The notes: generated by a model not told the origin, from the sequence alone. A stretch of 64,000 nt of DNA from Streptomyces flavochromogenes (GCF_000717595.1 NZ_JNZO01000024.1:1-64000), one strand, 5' to 3'; positions 1 through 10,660 are shown, numbered from the stretch's first letter. Numbers and translations: made by a program.

Positions 1-21
1 CCCGCTCCAGGGAGGAACGCG

Positions 22-609
22 ATGCGCACAAGAAAGCCGAACCTCGCGGCACTCGCCGCAGCCGCCCTCTTCCTCGTCCCCACCACCTCGGCGTCCGCCG
101 CACCCGCCGGCGAGGACGCCGCAGCCCTCGGCTCCAAGCGGCTGAACATCACCATGCAGGCCCAGCAGAAGACCAACTGGTGCTGGGCGGCCGGCGGCAA
201 CACCATCGCCACCTGGTTCGGCCGGAACTACAGCCAGAACCAGTTCTGCAACGCCGCCTTCAACCGCCAGCAGGGCTACGACTGCCCCAACAACCAGGCC
301 ACCCTCGGCAACGTCCAGACCGGACTGAGCTGGGCCGGCATCACCCCCGGCTCCTACGTGACCGGCTGGCTGCGCTACTCCACCGTCCAGACCGAGATCA
401 ACGCCGACCGGCCCGTCGAGACCCGCATCCAGTGGTCGAGCGGCGGCGGCCACATGCACGTGATCTACGGCTACGACGACGCCGACAGCTGGGTCTACTG
501 GGGCGATCCCTGGCCCTCCAGCAACCGCTACAACTGGGCCTCGCACGCCTGGTACGTCGACAACAACTCCTTCTCCTGGACCCACTCGCTCTACCGGATA
601 GGGGCGTGA
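22..609 (+). CDS. secreted papain-like cysteine protease
   Basis: The 195-residue protein has a signal peptide: a basic Arg-Lys start, an Ala/Leu core and an ASA-AP type cleavage site near residue 27. The NWCWAA motif puts a candidate catalytic Cys at residue 54. GGHMHVIYGYDD gives a candidate His at 144 (or 146), and YWGDPWP a candidate Asp at 162, the order expected of C39/AvrRpt2-like papain-fold peptidases. Cys77 and Cys88 could form a disulfide. A GGGAGGAA ribosome site lies just upstream of the ATG. The gene is tightly linked to the next gene, which encodes a membrane-anchored secreted protein. The substrate is unknown. Confidence 0.8.
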   Translation: MRTRKPNLAALAAAALFLVPTTSASAAPAGEDAAALGSKRLNITMQAQQKTNWCWAAGGNTIATWFGRNYSQNQFCNAAFNRQQGYDCPNNQATLGNVQTGLSWAGITPGSYVTGWLRYSTVQTEINADRPVETRIQWSSGGGHMHVIYGYDDADSWVYWGDPWPSSNRYNWASHAWYVDNNSFSWTHSLYRIGA

Positions 610-614
610 CGACG

Positions 615-1415
615 ATGAACGCACGTGCCACGGGCGCGGGGCTCCTCACCACCGCCGCGCTCGTCCTGCTCGGCGCGCTTCCCGCGGACGCGGCCGAGTC
701 CCTGCCGCCCGCGCCCACCCCCGAACAGGCCGCCTCCGCGCCGGGGACCCTGGAGACCCTGTCCCGGTTCTTCGCCCGGGACGGCGCCGTCGCCCGCTCG
801 GCGGCCGCGCCGCGCGTCGAGGGCAGGTCGGTGCCGGTACGGATCCTCTCCCCGGACTTCGTCGCCGGGAAGCCGGGGGTGCCTGTCGCCCGGGTCGAGT
901 TCCGGGCCAGCCGGGCCGTGTCCTCGGACGGCCGGAAGGCCTCGCTGTGGACGGTCGAGCAGCCGGGCGGCTGGCAGGTCGTCAACATCGCCACCGGTGA
1001 CGACGAGATCCGGTACGCGGAACTGGGCGGCGGAGGCCTGGTGTTCCGCGAGCCGCAGATCGACGCGTGGTACGTCCAGAAGGGGGCGAAGGTGCTGCCG
1101 CTGGACGAGGACGCGGTGCGGGCGGTCGGCCGGAACGGGACGAGCCTGGCCGCCTACCGGGACCGGGTGGTCCGTGCGTACGGGGACAAGCTGCCCGGCT
1201 CGGCGTACGCGAGGAAGGGGGCGGCGGGCGGGTACGGCGAGCCGCGGGCGGCTGAACCGGCGGCCGCGCCGGTGGCCGCGCCGGGGCGTGGCTCCGGGGA
1301 TGGGCCGGCGGTGACGGTGGCTTCGACTACGGCGGGGGTGGGTGCGGGGCTGGCCCTGCTGCTGATGTCGGCGGCGGCGATCCGGCGGCGCCGAGCCACC
1401 ACCCGGGAGCCCTGA
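615..1415 (+). CDS. secreted protein with C-terminal membrane anchor, partner of the protease
   Basis: I do not recognise a family. The 266-residue product has an N-terminal signal peptide ending near ADA-AE, a middle domain of about 150 residues, a Pro/Ala-rich stretch and a C-terminal hydrophobic helix followed by RRRR. That suggests an exported protein tethered to the membrane with a short cytosolic tail. ATG 615 is preferred because AGGGG at 600-604 sits about 10 bases upstream. A GTG at 606 overlapping the previous stop as GTGA is an alternative. Linkage to the protease suggests a substrate, inhibitor or anchor; this is inference. Confidence 0.65.
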   Translation: MNARATGAGLLTTAALVLLGALPADAAESLPPAPTPEQAASAPGTLETLSRFFARDGAVARSAAAPRVEGRSVPVRILSPDFVAGKPGVPVARVEFRASRAVSSDGRKASLWTVEQPGGWQVVNIATGDDEIRYAELGGGGLVFREPQIDAWYVQKGAKVLPLDEDAVRAVGRNGTSLAAYRDRVVRAYGDKLPGSAYARKGAAGGYGEPRAAEPAAAPVAAPGRGSGDGPAVTVASTTAGVGAGLALLLMSAAAIRRRRATTREP

Positions 1416-1476
1416 CCCCCGGGCCCTGAGCGCGGCCGCCCCCTCCGCCGGGCCGCCACTCCGACCGTGACACAAC

Positions 1477-1593
1477 GGACGGCGCCCTTTGCCGGGCCTG
1501 GGCTTCCGGGCCTTGACCCGCACCCCTTGTGCACCGTGCTTGGGGTGCGGGTCCAGGCGCGAGGGGCGGAGGCGCCGCCAGAGGGCGCCGTCC
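1477..1593. repeat. nested inverted repeats in the intergenic region
   Basis: The 336-base gap 1416-1751 has no convincing gene but is highly structured. An outer 11-bp arm at 1477-1487 pairs with 1583-1593. Inside it a perfect 12-bp arm at 1515-1526 pairs with 1542-1553. The terminator stem at 1593-1638 follows directly. The RNA would fold into a branched structure on either strand. Confidence 0.6.
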
Positions 1594-1638
1594 CGTGTGC
1601 CCACCCGTCCCGCCCCAGCGGGACGGGTGGGCACACGG
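1593..1638. terminator. bidirectional terminator, 21-bp perfect stem
   Basis: Arms 1593-1613 and 1618-1638 are perfectly complementary with a 4-base loop. It lies between the rightward protease pair and the leftward SDR, so it can end both transcripts. There is no T-tract, which is common in Streptomyces. Confidence 0.75.
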
Positions 1639-1751
1639 CGGTGGGCGAGGGCGGCGCGGTTGCGGCCCGCGTGGCCGGTGGGAAGGCGTGGCCTGCGCCC
1701 ACGGCGTGCGGACCGCGCGGTCGGGGGTGTGGTGGGGCGTGGCGCCTGCCG

Positions 1752-2504
1752 TCAGCGGGCCAAGTAGCCGCCGTCCACCGGGAGGATCGCGCCCGTGATG
1801 AAGGACGCCTCCTCCGAGGCCAGGAACACGATCGCCGACGCCACCTCCTCCGGCGTCCCGAAGCGGCCCATCGGATGGCCCCGCTCCACCTCGGCCAGGT
1901 ACTCGGGCCCGCCGGGTTCCACCCGCGCCGCCGCCACCCGTTCCGTCTCGATCGTGCCCGGGGCCACCGCGTTCACCCGGATCCCGTGTTCCGCCCATTC
2001 CACCGCCAGGTGCTTGGTCAGGCCGGTGGCGACGAATTTCGCCGGGCCGTAGACCGCCTGCCGGGCCTGTCCGGCGACCCCCGAGATCGATGACGTGCAG
2101 ACGATGGACCCGCCGCCCGAGGCGAGCATCGCCTCGATCGCGTACTTGCAGGTCAGGAACATTCCCCGGCCGTCCACCGCCATGACCCGGTCGAAGTCCG
2201 AGCCCTCGGCCTCCGTGACGGAGAGCAGGGGGATCACGCCCGCGTTCGCCACCAGGACGTCCAGCCGCCCGAAGCGGTCCACCGCCGTGGTGATCATGCG
2301 CCGGGCGTCCTGGTCACGGGACACGTCCCCGGTCACCGGGACCACTCCCTCCAGCGTCGCGAGCCGGTCCCCGTCGAGGTCGGCGGCGATCACCCGCGCG
2401 CCCTCCCGGAGGAACCGCTCCGCCGTCGCCCGTCCGATTCCGCTCGCCGCGCCCGTGATCACGCACACCCGGTCCGCCAGCCGTCCAGCCACCTGATTCG
2501 CCAT
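1752..2504 (-). CDS. SDR family oxidoreductase
   Basis: The 250-residue classical short-chain dehydrogenase has the cofactor motif TGAASGIG near residues 17-24, NAG in the middle, a catalytic Ser in the TSSISG segment and the YGPAK Tyr-Lys pair. The C-terminal [12 protein letters not shown] ending is typical of glucose dehydrogenase-like or FabG-like SDRs. Upstream in-frame ATGs would extend it into uvrC, so the start at 2504 (MANQ) is preferred. It is divergent from uvrC with 58 bases between the starts. The substrate cannot be read from sequence. Confidence 0.85.
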   Translation of the reverse strand: MANQVAGRLADRVCVITGAASGIGRATAERFLREGARVIAADLDGDRLATLEGVVPVTGDVSRDQDARRMITTAVDRFGRLDVLVANAGVIPLLSVTEAEGSDFDRVMAVDGRGMFLTCKYAIEAMLASGGGSIVCTSSISGVAGQARQAVYGPAKFVATGLTKHLAVEWAEHGIRVNAVAPGTIETERVAAARVEPGGPEYLAEVERGHPMGRFGTPEEVASAIVFLASEEASFITGAILPVDGGYLAR

Positions 2505-2562
2505 GCTTCGCCAACGAGCGCGCGAGGCCGGAGTGTCGGTGCCCGCCAGTAGGGTGGGGAGC

Positions 2563-4539
2563 ATGGCAGACCCCTCCAGCTACCGCCCCAAGCCGGGTCA
2601 GATCCCCGACTCCCCGGGGGTCTACAAGTTCCGCGACGAGCACCGCCGGGTGATCTACGTGGGGAAGGCGAAGTCCCTCCGGCAGCGGCTGGCCAACTAC
2701 TTCCAGCCGCTCACGAGCCTGCACCCGCGGACGGCCACCATGGTGACCACCGCGGCGTCCGTGGAGTGGACCGTCGTGTCGACCGAGGTCGAGGCGCTCC
2801 AGCTGGAGTACTCCTGGATCAAGGAGTACGACCCCCGGTTCAACGTCAAATACCGGGACGACAAGAGCTACCCGTATCTCGCCGTGACGATGAACGAGGA
2901 GTTCCCGCGCGTCCAGGTCCTGCGCGGCCACAAGAAGAAGGGCGTGCGCTACTTCGGGCCGTACGCGCACGCGTGGGCGATCCGCGAGACCGTCGACCTG
3001 ATGCTGCGGGTCTTCCCGGTGCGCACGTGCTCCGCGGGTGTCTTCCGCAACGCCGCCTCCGCCGGGCGGCCCTGTCTCCTCGGGTACATCGGCAAGTGCT
3101 CGGCACCCTGTGTCGGCCGGGTCACACCGGAGGAGCACCGCGAACTGGCCGAGGAGTTCAGCGACTTCATGGCCGGCCGTACGGGTACGTACATCCGCCG
3201 GCTGGAGAAGCAGATGATGCTCGCGGCCGAGGACATGGAGTACGAGAAGGCCGCGCGGCTGCGCGACGACATAGAGGCGCTGCGCCGGGCCATGGAGAAG
3301 AGCGCGGTCGTGCTCGCCGACGCCACCGACGCCGACCTGATCGCGCTCGCGGAGGACGAGCTGGAGGCCGCCGTGCAGATCTTCCACGTGCGTGGCGGAC
3401 GCGTCCGCGGCCAGCGCGGCTGGGTCACCGACAAGGTCGAGGCCGTCGACACGGCCGGGCTCGTCGAGCACGCGATCCAGCAGCTGTACGGCGAGGAGAG
3501 CGGGGACACGGTGCCCAAGGAGGTCCTGGTCCCGGCGCTGCCCGAGGACGCCGGGGCCGTCACCGCCTGGCTCTCCGGCCGCCGCGGGGCCAACGTCTCG
3601 CTGCGGATCCCGCAGCGCGGCGACAAGAAGGACCTGATGGAGACCGTCGCGCGCAACGCCCAGCAGGCGCTCGTCCTGCACAAGACGAAGCGCGCCAGCG
3701 ACCTGACCACCCGCTCCCGGGCCCTGGAGGAGATCGCCGAGGCCCTGGACCTGGAGTCGGCGCCGCTGCGGATCGAGTGCTTCGACATCTCGCACCTCCA
3801 GGGGGAGGACGTGGTGGCCTCGATGGTGGTCTTCGAGGACGGGCTGCCCCGCAAGAGCGAGTACCGCCGCTTCCAGATCAAGGGCTTCGAGGGCCAGGAC
3901 GACGTCCGGTCCATGCACGAGGTGATCGGCCGCCGCTTCCGCCGCTATCTCGCGGAGAAGGAGAAGACGGGGGAGTGGGATCCCGAGGGTGTCGTCGAGG
4001 ATCCGGACGAGGCCGGGCGGCCCAAGCGGTTCGCCTACCCGCCGCAGCTCGTCGTGGTCGACGGCGGGCAGCCGCAGGTCGCGGCGGCCCGCCGCGCCCT
4101 CGACGAGCTCGGGATCTCCGACATCGCGGTGTGCGGGCTCGCCAAGCGGCTGGAGGAGGTGTGGCTGCCCGGCGACGACGACCCGGTGGTGCTGCCCCGC
4201 TCCAGCGAGGGCCTGTATCTCCTCCAGCGGGTACGTGACACGGCTCACGACTTCGCCATCCGCTACCAGCGGTCCAAGCGGGCGAAACGTATCCGGACCA
4301 GCCCTCTCGACGCGGTGCCCGGTCTCGGCGACACCCGGAAACAGGCGTTGATCAAGCATTTCGGCTCGGTGAAGCGGCTCCGGCAGGCGACAATCGAGCA
4401 GATCTGCGAGGTCCCCGGCATGGGCCGGAAGACCGCCGAGGCGGTCGTCGTGGCCCTCGCACAGGCGGCCCCGGCCGCACCTGCCGTGAACACGGCGACA
4501 GGAGAGATCATGGAAGACGACGGGGGCGGCACGGCATGA
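2563..4539 (+). CDS. uvrC: excinuclease ABC subunit C
   Basis: UvrC makes both incisions flanking a DNA lesion after UvrAB recognition. The 658-residue protein shows an N-terminal GIY-YIG nuclease (GVYKFRD and [14 protein letters not shown], residues about 19-45), a UVR helix pair for UvrB contact near 222-242, the RNase H-like nuclease starting at IECFDISH (about 405) and two C-terminal helix-hairpin-helix motifs (about 586 and 617). ATG 2563 has GGGGAG in front, and TAGGGT at 2550-2555 lies 7 bases before it, so a leaderless transcript is also possible. The stop overlaps rapZ. Confidence 0.97.
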   Translation: MADPSSYRPKPGQIPDSPGVYKFRDEHRRVIYVGKAKSLRQRLANYFQPLTSLHPRTATMVTTAASVEWTVVSTEVEALQLEYSWIKEYDPRFNVKYRDDKSYPYLAVTMNEEFPRVQVLRGHKKKGVRYFGPYAHAWAIRETVDLMLRVFPVRTCSAGVFRNAASAGRPCLLGYIGKCSAPCVGRVTPEEHRELAEEFSDFMAGRTGTYIRRLEKQMMLAAEDMEYEKAARLRDDIEALRRAMEKSAVVLADATDADLIALAEDELEAAVQIFHVRGGRVRGQRGWVTDKVEAVDTAGLVEHAIQQLYGEESGDTVPKEVLVPALPEDAGAVTAWLSGRRGANVSLRIPQRGDKKDLMETVARNAQQALVLHKTKRASDLTTRSRALEEIAEALDLESAPLRIECFDISHLQGEDVVASMVVFEDGLPRKSEYRRFQIKGFEGQDDVRSMHEVIGRRFRRYLAEKEKTGEWDPEGVVEDPDEAGRPKRFAYPPQLVVVDGGQPQVAAARRALDELGISDIAVCGLAKRLEEVWLPGDDDPVVLPRSSEGLYLLQRVRDTAHDFAIRYQRSKRAKRIRTSPLDAVPGLGDTRKQALIKHFGSVKRLRQATIEQICEVPGMGRKTAEAVVVALAQAAPAAPAVNTATGEIMEDDGGGTA

Positions 4540-5513
4540 CCGCGCACGAGCAGGACCGGAACGAACCGCAAGACCAGCACGACCGAGAAGACGGAGCAGG
4601 ACACGTGAGTACGGGCACGAAGGAGACCCCCGGCGACAACGGCGCCGAGGCGGCCATTCCCGAGCTGGTGATCATCTCCGGCATGTCCGGAGCCGGCCGG
4701 TCCACCGCGGCGAAGTGTCTGGAGGACCTCGGCTGGTTCGTCGTGGACAATCTGCCGCCCGCGCTGATCCCCACCATGGTGGAGCTCGGCGCCCGCTCCC
4801 AGGGCAATGTCGCCCGGATCGCCGTCGTCGTGGACGTCCGCGGCCGGCAGTTCTTCGACAACCTCAGGGAGTCCCTCGCCGACCTGGACGCCAAGCAGGT
4901 CACCCGCCGGATCGTCTTCCTGGAGTCGTCCGACGACGCCCTGGTCCGGCGCTTCGAGTCGGTGCGCAGGCCGCACCCGCTCCAGGGCGACGGCCGGATC
5001 ACCGACGGCATCGCCGCCGAGCGCGACCTGCTGCGCGAGCTGCGCGGCGACGCCGACCTGGTGATCGACACCTCCAGCCTCAACGTCCACGAGCTGCGCG
5101 CCAAGATGGACGCCCAGTTCGCCGGCGACGAGGAGCCCGAGCTGCGGGCCACCGTCATGTCCTTCGGGTTCAAGTACGGCCTGCCGGTCGACGCCGACCT
5201 CGTCGTCGACATGCGCTTCCTGCCGAACCCGCACTGGGTCCCCGAGCTGCGCCCCTTCACCGGCCTCAACGAGGAGGTGTCGAACTACGTCTACAACCAG
5301 CCCGGCGCCAAGGAGTTCCTCGACCGCTACACCGAGCTCCTCCAGCTGATCGCCGCCGGCTACCGCCGCGAGGGCAAGCGGTACGTGACCATCGCCGTGG
5401 GCTGCACCGGCGGCAAGCACCGCTCCGTGGCCACCGCCGAGCGGCTCGCCGCCCGTATCGCCGCCGAAGGGGTCGAGACCGTCGTCGTGCACCGGGACAT
5501 GGGGCGCGAGTGA
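4536..5513 (+). CDS. rapZ: RNase adapter / nucleotide-binding protein RapZ (YvcJ)
   Basis: This is a P-loop ATPase/GTPase of the RapZ/YvcJ family, which in E. coli guides RNase E to the GlmZ small RNA. The Walker A segment GMSGAGRS is at residues 49-56. The C-terminal domain carries the conserved [12 protein letters not shown] segment. The first 40 residues are a polar, low-complexity extension. A GTG at 4605 with upstream GGAG is an alternative start, but the ATGA overlap with uvrC favours 4536. The role in Streptomyces is not settled. Confidence 0.93.
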   Translation: MTAHEQDRNEPQDQHDREDGAGHVSTGTKETPGDNGAEAAIPELVIISGMSGAGRSTAAKCLEDLGWFVVDNLPPALIPTMVELGARSQGNVARIAVVVDVRGRQFFDNLRESLADLDAKQVTRRIVFLESSDDALVRRFESVRRPHPLQGDGRITDGIAAERDLLRELRGDADLVIDTSSLNVHELRAKMDAQFAGDEEPELRATVMSFGFKYGLPVDADLVVDMRFLPNPHWVPELRPFTGLNEEVSNYVYNQPGAKEFLDRYTELLQLIAAGYRREGKRYVTIAVGCTGGKHRSVATAERLAARIAAEGVETVVVHRDMGRE

Positions 5514-6535
5514 AGCCGTACCGTCGACGTGCCTCCACCCTCTCGGTGCGGCGTACGCTCCGCAGGCGCGCCGCCCAGCCGAAGGTGGTCGCGCTGGGCG
5601 GCGGGATGGGCCTCTCCGCCTCCCTCGCCGCCCTCCGCCGGATCACCGGCGACCTCACCGCCGTCGTCACCGTCGCCGACGACGGGGGCTCCAGCGGCCG
5701 GCTCCGGGAGGAGCTGGGCGTGCTGCCCCCGGGCGACCTCCGCAAGGCGCTCGCCGCGCTCTGCGGCGACGACGACTGGGGCCAGACCTGGGCCCGGGTC
5801 ATCCAGCACCGCTTCCAGTCCAAGGGCGAGATCAACGGCCACGCCGTCGGCAATCTGCTGATCGTCGCCCTCTGGGAGCAGCTCGGCGACCCCGTGCAGG
5901 CCCTCGACCTGGTGGGCCGGCTGCTCGGCGCCCATGGCCGGGTGCTGCCCATGTCCGCCGTACCCCTGGAGCTCCAGGCCCTGGTCAAGGGGCACGATCC
6001 GGAGCGTCCGGACGACGTGGACACGGTGTGCGGTCAGGCGACGGTGGCGCTCACGCCGGGCGAGGTGCAGTCCGTGCACCTCGTGCCGAACGACCCGCCG
6101 GCGGTGCCCGAGGCGGTCGAGGCGGTCCTGGACGCGGACTGGGTGGTCCTCGGTCCCGGCTCCTGGTTCTCCTCGGTGATCCCGCACCTGCTCGTGCCCG
6201 AGCTGCTCGACGCGCTGGCCGAGACGAAGGCGCGGAAGGTGCTCTCGCTGAACCTCGCGCCGCAGCCCGGAGAAACCGAGGGCTTCTCCCCGCAGCGTCA
6301 TTTGGAGGTTTTGGGACGACACGCCCCTAAACTCGCCCTGGACGTGGTGCTGGCCGACGAGGCCGCCGTGCCCGACCGCGAGTCCCTCGCCGATGCCGCC
6401 AAGCGGCTCGGTGCCGCGGTCGAGCTGGCGCCGGTGGCCGGGCCCGACGGCTCCGCGAAGCATGATCCGGAGCTGTTGGCCGCCGCGTACGACCGTATTT
6501 TTCGGATGCATGGAAGGATCGGCCCATGGCGATGA
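5510..6535 (+). CDS. yvcK: YvcK/CofD-like gluconeogenesis factor
   Basis: The 341-residue protein belongs to the YvcK family, which binds UDP-sugars and links central carbon supply to cell-wall growth in Firmicutes and mycobacteria. [10 protein letters not shown] loop is at residues 30-38 and [10 protein letters not shown] near 58-67, followed by GDLRKAL. The GTG start overlaps the rapZ stop as GTGA, so translation is probably coupled. The N terminus is strongly basic. The 3' end overlaps whiA by 10 bases. Confidence 0.93.
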
Positions 6536-7515
6536 CGGCAGCGGTGAAGGACGAGATCTCCCGGCTTCCCGTCACCCGGACCTGCTGCAGGAAGGCAGAG
6601 GTCTCGTCGATCCTGCGGTTCGCGGGCGGGCTGCACCTGGTGAGCGGCCGCATCGTGATCGAGGCGGAGCTGGACACCGCGATGGCGGCGCGCCGGCTCA
6701 AGCGGGACATCCTGGAGATCTTCGGGCACAGCTCGGAACTGATCGTGATGGCCCCCGGCGGGCTGCGGCGCGGCTCGCGCTTCGTGGTGCGGGTGGTGGC
6801 CGGAGGCGACCAGCTGGCCCGGCAGACGGGTCTCGTGGACGGCCGGGGCCGCCCCATCCGGGGCCTCCCTCCGCAGGTGGTCTCCGGGGCGACCTGTGAC
6901 GCGGAGGCGGCCTGGCGGGGCGCGTTCCTCGCGCACGGTTCGCTGACCGAGCCCGGCCGGTCCTCCTCCCTCGAGGTGACCTGCCCGGGTCCGGAGGCGG
7001 CGCTCGCCCTGGTCGGCGCGGCGCGCCGGCTCTCCATCGCGGCGAAGGCCCGTGAGGTAAGGGGAGTGGACCGGGTCGTCGTCCGCGACGGCGACGCGAT
7101 CGGCGCGCTGCTGACCCGGCTCGGCGCACACGAGTCGGTGCTCGCCTGGGAGGAGCGGCGGATGCGGCGCGAGGTCCGCGCCACCGCCAACCGCCTGGCC
7201 AACTTCGACGACGCCAACCTGCGCCGCTCGGCCCGCGCCGCGGTCGCCGCCGGGGCCCGGGTGCAGCGCGCCCTGGAGATCCTCGGGGAGGAGGTGCCCG
7301 AGCACCTCGCGGCGGCCGGCCGGCTCCGCATGGAGCACAAGCAGGCCTCCCTGGAGGAGCTGGGCGCGCTCGCCGACCCGCCGCTGACGAAGGACGCGGT
7401 GGCCGGCCGGATCCGCCGGCTGCTGGCGATGGCCGACAAGCGGGCGCAGGACCTGGGCATTCCCGGGACCGAGTCCAACCTCACCGAGGAGCTGGACGAC
7501 AGCCTGGTCGGCTGA
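6526..7515 (+). CDS. whiA: sporulation transcription factor WhiA
   Basis: WhiA acts with WhiB to switch Streptomyces aerial hyphae from growth to sporulation septation. The 329-residue protein has the usual two-part build: a LAGLIDADG-like N-terminal fold without nuclease function, beginning in the [11 protein letters not shown] region, and a C-terminal helix-turn-helix region around [23 protein letters not shown] 6526 has AAGGA 7 bases upstream and lies inside the end of yvcK. It is the last gene of the uvrC-rapZ-yvcK-whiA unit and is followed by a strong terminator. Confidence 0.96.
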
Positions 7516-7550
7516 CCGGTTCCGCCTTCGTACGGAAATCCGAACTCCGG

Positions 7551-7586
7551 GCTGCCGGTGCCTTTCTGAGGCGCCGGCAGCTTTTT
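7551..7586 (+). terminator. Rho-independent terminator after whiA
   Basis: A 12-bp stem, 7551-7562 with 7570-7581, contains one G-U pair and a 7-base loop, and runs straight into five T residues. Confidence 0.85.
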
Positions 7587-7606
7587 CGTACACCCGCGAG
7601 GCACCC

Positions 7607-7635
7607 TTGACAGGCCCATGGACGCCCATGAGCCT
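7607..7635 (+). promoter_or_regulatory. possible promoter of the M14 peptidase
   Basis: A perfect TTGACA lies at 7607-7612. GAGCCT at 7630-7635, after a 17-base spacer, is a weak -10. It sits 44 bases before the peptidase start and after the whiA terminator. Confidence 0.4.
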
Positions 7636-7678
7636 GGCGTCTGTTCACCTTCGTGGCAGACGATGACAAGGGGGGCTC

Positions 7679-10633
7679 ATGAGACGCAGAGCGAGATCGA
7701 TCCTCGCAGCGGCTTCATTGCTGATCGCGGGCGTGGCGGCGGCACCCGTCGCCGGAGCGCAGCAGCCGGACGACCGGGACGGCGGTGACGGCCTCTCCGT
7801 ATGGCGCGCCGACGTCACCAAGGAGCAGGTTCCGCTGCTCCTGGAAGCCGGCGCCGACGCCCATGAACTGACCGAGCGGGTGCCCGCGAAGGGCTCCGCG
7901 ACGGTCGAGCTCTTCCTCACGGGCCGGCAGGCCGGGCAGCTGCGCGGCCAGGGTGTCGAGCTCGCCGAGCACAGCCTGACCGCCTCCGCCGAGAAGCGGG
8001 TGGCCGCCGCGGGGGACGGCGTCTTCCGCCCGTACGGAGGGCCGAACGGCCTCAAGCAGGAGATCCTGGACACCGCCCGGGCGAACCCCGGGATCACCAA
8101 GGTCGTCTCCCTCGGCAAGACCGTCAACGGCCAGGACATCCTCGCCCTCAAGGTCAGCAAGGGCGCCCCGCGGGTCAAGGACGGCTCCAAGCCGGCCACG
8201 CTGTACATGTCCAACCAGCACGCCCGCGAGTGGATCACCCCGGAGATGACCCGGCGGCTGATGCACCACTACCTCGACGGGTACGGCAAGGACGAGCGGA
8301 TCACCCGGATCGTCGACTCCACCGAGCTGTGGTTCGTGCTCTCCGCCAACCCGGACGGCTACGACCACACGCACGCCGACCCCGCCAACCGCCAGTGGCG
8401 CAAGAACCTCCGGGACAACGACGGCGACGGCCGGATCGCCGCCGGTGACGGCGTCGACCTGAACCGCAACTTCGCCTACAAGTGGGGCTACGACAACGAG
8501 GGTTCCTCGCCCGACCCGGCCGACGAGACCTTCCGCGGCAAGGGCCCCATGTCGGAGCCGGAGACCAAGGCCCTCGACGCCTTCCAGAAGCGCATCGGCT
8601 TCGCGTACGGCATCAACTACCACTCGGCCGCCCAGCTCCTGCTGTACGGCGTGGGCTGGCAGGTCGCCACCGACACACCCGACGACGTGGCCCTCGAAGC
8701 CCTCGCCGGCACCCCGCAGAACTCCGCCGTGCCCGGATACCGGCCGCAGGTCTCCTCGGAGCTGTACATCACCAACGGCGAGGCGGACGGCCACGCCGCC
8801 AACGTCAACGACATGCAGATGTTCACCCCGGAGATGTCGACCTGTGCCACCGCCTCCCGGGTCGACCCCAACGACGCCTGGAACCCGGCCGACTGCGCCT
8901 CCGTCTTCACCTTCCCGGACGACGAGAAACTGATCCAGGCCGAGTTCGCCAAGAACATCCCCTTCGCGCTCGCCGTCGCCGAGACCGCCGCGCACCCGGA
9001 CCGGCCCGTCTCCCCGGTCGGCATCGACGCCCCCGACTTCACACCGAAGACCTTCACCACCTCCTACGCCCGCGGCGAGGAGCAGGAGATCGCGGTCACC
9101 GCGCGCAAGTCGCTGCGCGGCAAGACCCTGAAGTACCGGATCAACGGCGGCCGCACCCACAGCGAGGAGCTCGACGCCTGGAAGGGCGGCGAGACCTACG
9201 GCGGCGAGGACAACCTCTACTTCGACGAGTACCGCGCCGAGGTCGAGGGTGCCCGGACCGGCGACTCCGTCGAGGTCTGGTTCACCGCCCGCACCCGGGA
9301 GGGCCGGGCCACCGCCTCCGCCCCCTTCACCTACACGGTGGCCGAGCGGCCCCGCGGAGACGTCCTCGTCCTCGCCGACGAGGGCGGCACCACCGCCGCG
9401 AAGCACACCGCCGCCTATGTGAAGGCGCTCGCCGACAACGGACGCAGGGCCGCCGTCTGGGACGTCGCCACCCAGGGCACCCCGGACGCACTCGGCGTGC
9501 TCTCCCACTTCCGTACCGTCGTCTGGTACACCGGCGCCGAGCGGCCCTCCGGAGCCGCCCAGCTCGCCGTCCGCGCCTACCTCAACGAGGGCGGCAAGCT
9601 GATCAACACCGGCGAGAAGTCCGGCGGGCTCACCCAGGTCGGCCTGGCCGAGACCAACGACTTCGCCCAGTACTACCTCGGCGCCTACCACCGGGCCGGC
9701 CTCAAGAACCCGCCCGCCTTCGCCGGCAGCGGCGCCTTCAAGGGCATCGGCGCGAGCCTCGGCGCCTCCGCCGACAACCCGCTGGACAACGCGGGCGCCT
9801 ACACCGTCACCTCGGACACCCTGAAGCCGAAGGAGTTCCCGCAGTTCGCGAGCAGCGCCTCCGCCGGCTCCTACCCGGGCATCCGGATGCCGTTCGAGCC
9901 CGCCGAGGGCGCCACCTTCGCGGCCGTCAAGCACGCCGACGACACCTGGGCCCGGCTCAGCAGGACCGTCGACCTCACCGGCGTCACCGCGGCGGACACA
10001 CCGCGGCTGGACTTCCAGGTCAGCTACGACACCGAGCCCGGCTACGACAACCTCGTCGTCGAGGCCCACACCGTCGGCCAGGACGACTGGACGACCCTGC
10101 CCGACCGCAACGGCGGCACCTCCACCGAGGCCCCCGCGGACTGCGGCGAGGGCTACTACGTCCGGGGCCACCCCTTCCTCGCCCACTACCTCACCGTCGG
10201 CGAGGACGGCTGCGCCACCACCGGCACCACCGGCTCCTGGAACGCCTTCACCGGCCCGTCCAACGGCTGGCGGCAGGCCTCCGTCGACCTGAGCGCCTGG
10301 GCCGGCAAGAAGGTCGAGCTCTCGGTCTCCTACATCTCCGACCCCGGTACGGGAGAGATGGGCGCCTTCGTCGACGACACCCGCCTCGTCACCGGGACCA
10401 CCACCGAGGCGGAGGGCTTCGAGACCGCCCTCGGCGCGTGGACCGTACCGGGCGCGCCCGCAGGAAGCCCCGGCAACGGCTCCGACTGGGCACGCTCCGC
10501 GGCGCTCTTCCACTCGCAGGCCGCGGTCACCACGCGTGACACCGTCCTCCTCGGCTACGGCCTTGAGCAGGTGCCCGGCGCGAGCGAGCGGGCACGCCTC
10601 GTCGGCCGCGCCCTCGGGGTGCTCCGCCGCTGA
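7679..10633 (+). CDS. secreted M14 zinc carboxypeptidase with immune inhibitor A-like C-terminal region
   Basis: The 984-residue exported metallopeptidase has a signal peptide ending near AGAQQ. The M14 zinc site is visible as HARE (His181, Glu184) and His315 in INYHSA, with catalytic Glu385 in FTPEMST; the substrate-site residues of NPDGYDH and LNRNF are also present. The second half (roughly 450-980) resembles the long C-terminal regions of secreted M14 and immune inhibitor A-type peptidases and may be a jelly-roll/MAM-like binding region. It stands alone between two terminators. Role inferred: extracellular protein degradation. Confidence 0.88.
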   Translation: MRRRARSILAAASLLIAGVAAAPVAGAQQPDDRDGGDGLSVWRADVTKEQVPLLLEAGADAHELTERVPAKGSATVELFLTGRQAGQLRGQGVELAEHSLTASAEKRVAAAGDGVFRPYGGPNGLKQEILDTARANPGITKVVSLGKTVNGQDILALKVSKGAPRVKDGSKPATLYMSNQHAREWITPEMTRRLMHHYLDGYGKDERITRIVDSTELWFVLSANPDGYDHTHADPANRQWRKNLRDNDGDGRIAAGDGVDLNRNFAYKWGYDNEGSSPDPADETFRGKGPMSEPETKALDAFQKRIGFAYGINYHSAAQLLLYGVGWQVATDTPDDVALEALAGTPQNSAVPGYRPQVSSELYITNGEADGHAANVNDMQMFTPEMSTCATASRVDPNDAWNPADCASVFTFPDDEKLIQAEFAKNIPFALAVAETAAHPDRPVSPVGIDAPDFTPKTFTTSYARGEEQEIAVTARKSLRGKTLKYRINGGRTHSEELDAWKGGETYGGEDNLYFDEYRAEVEGARTGDSVEVWFTARTREGRATASAPFTYTVAERPRGDVLVLADEGGTTAAKHTAAYVKALADNGRRAAVWDVATQGTPDALGVLSHFRTVVWYTGAERPSGAAQLAVRAYLNEGGKLINTGEKSGGLTQVGLAETNDFAQYYLGAYHRAGLKNPPAFAGSGAFKGIGASLGASADNPLDNAGAYTVTSDTLKPKEFPQFASSASAGSYPGIRMPFEPAEGATFAAVKHADDTWARLSRTVDLTGVTAADTPRLDFQVSYDTEPGYDNLVVEAHTVGQDDWTTLPDRNGGTSTEAPADCGEGYYVRGHPFLAHYLTVGEDGCATTGTTGSWNAFTGPSNGWRQASVDLSAWAGKKVELSVSYISDPGTGEMGAFVDDTRLVTGTTTEAEGFETALGAWTVPGAPAGSPGNGSDWARSAALFHSQAAVTTRDTVLLGYGLEQVPGASERARLVGRALGVLRR

Positions 10634-10660
10634 CGGAGAGTAGTGGGGACAAAGGTCCCA

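Noticed and set aside
1416..1751. Small open frames in the inverted-repeat region
   Set aside because: They are short, overlap on several frames, and contain no signal peptide or conserved-looking stretch.
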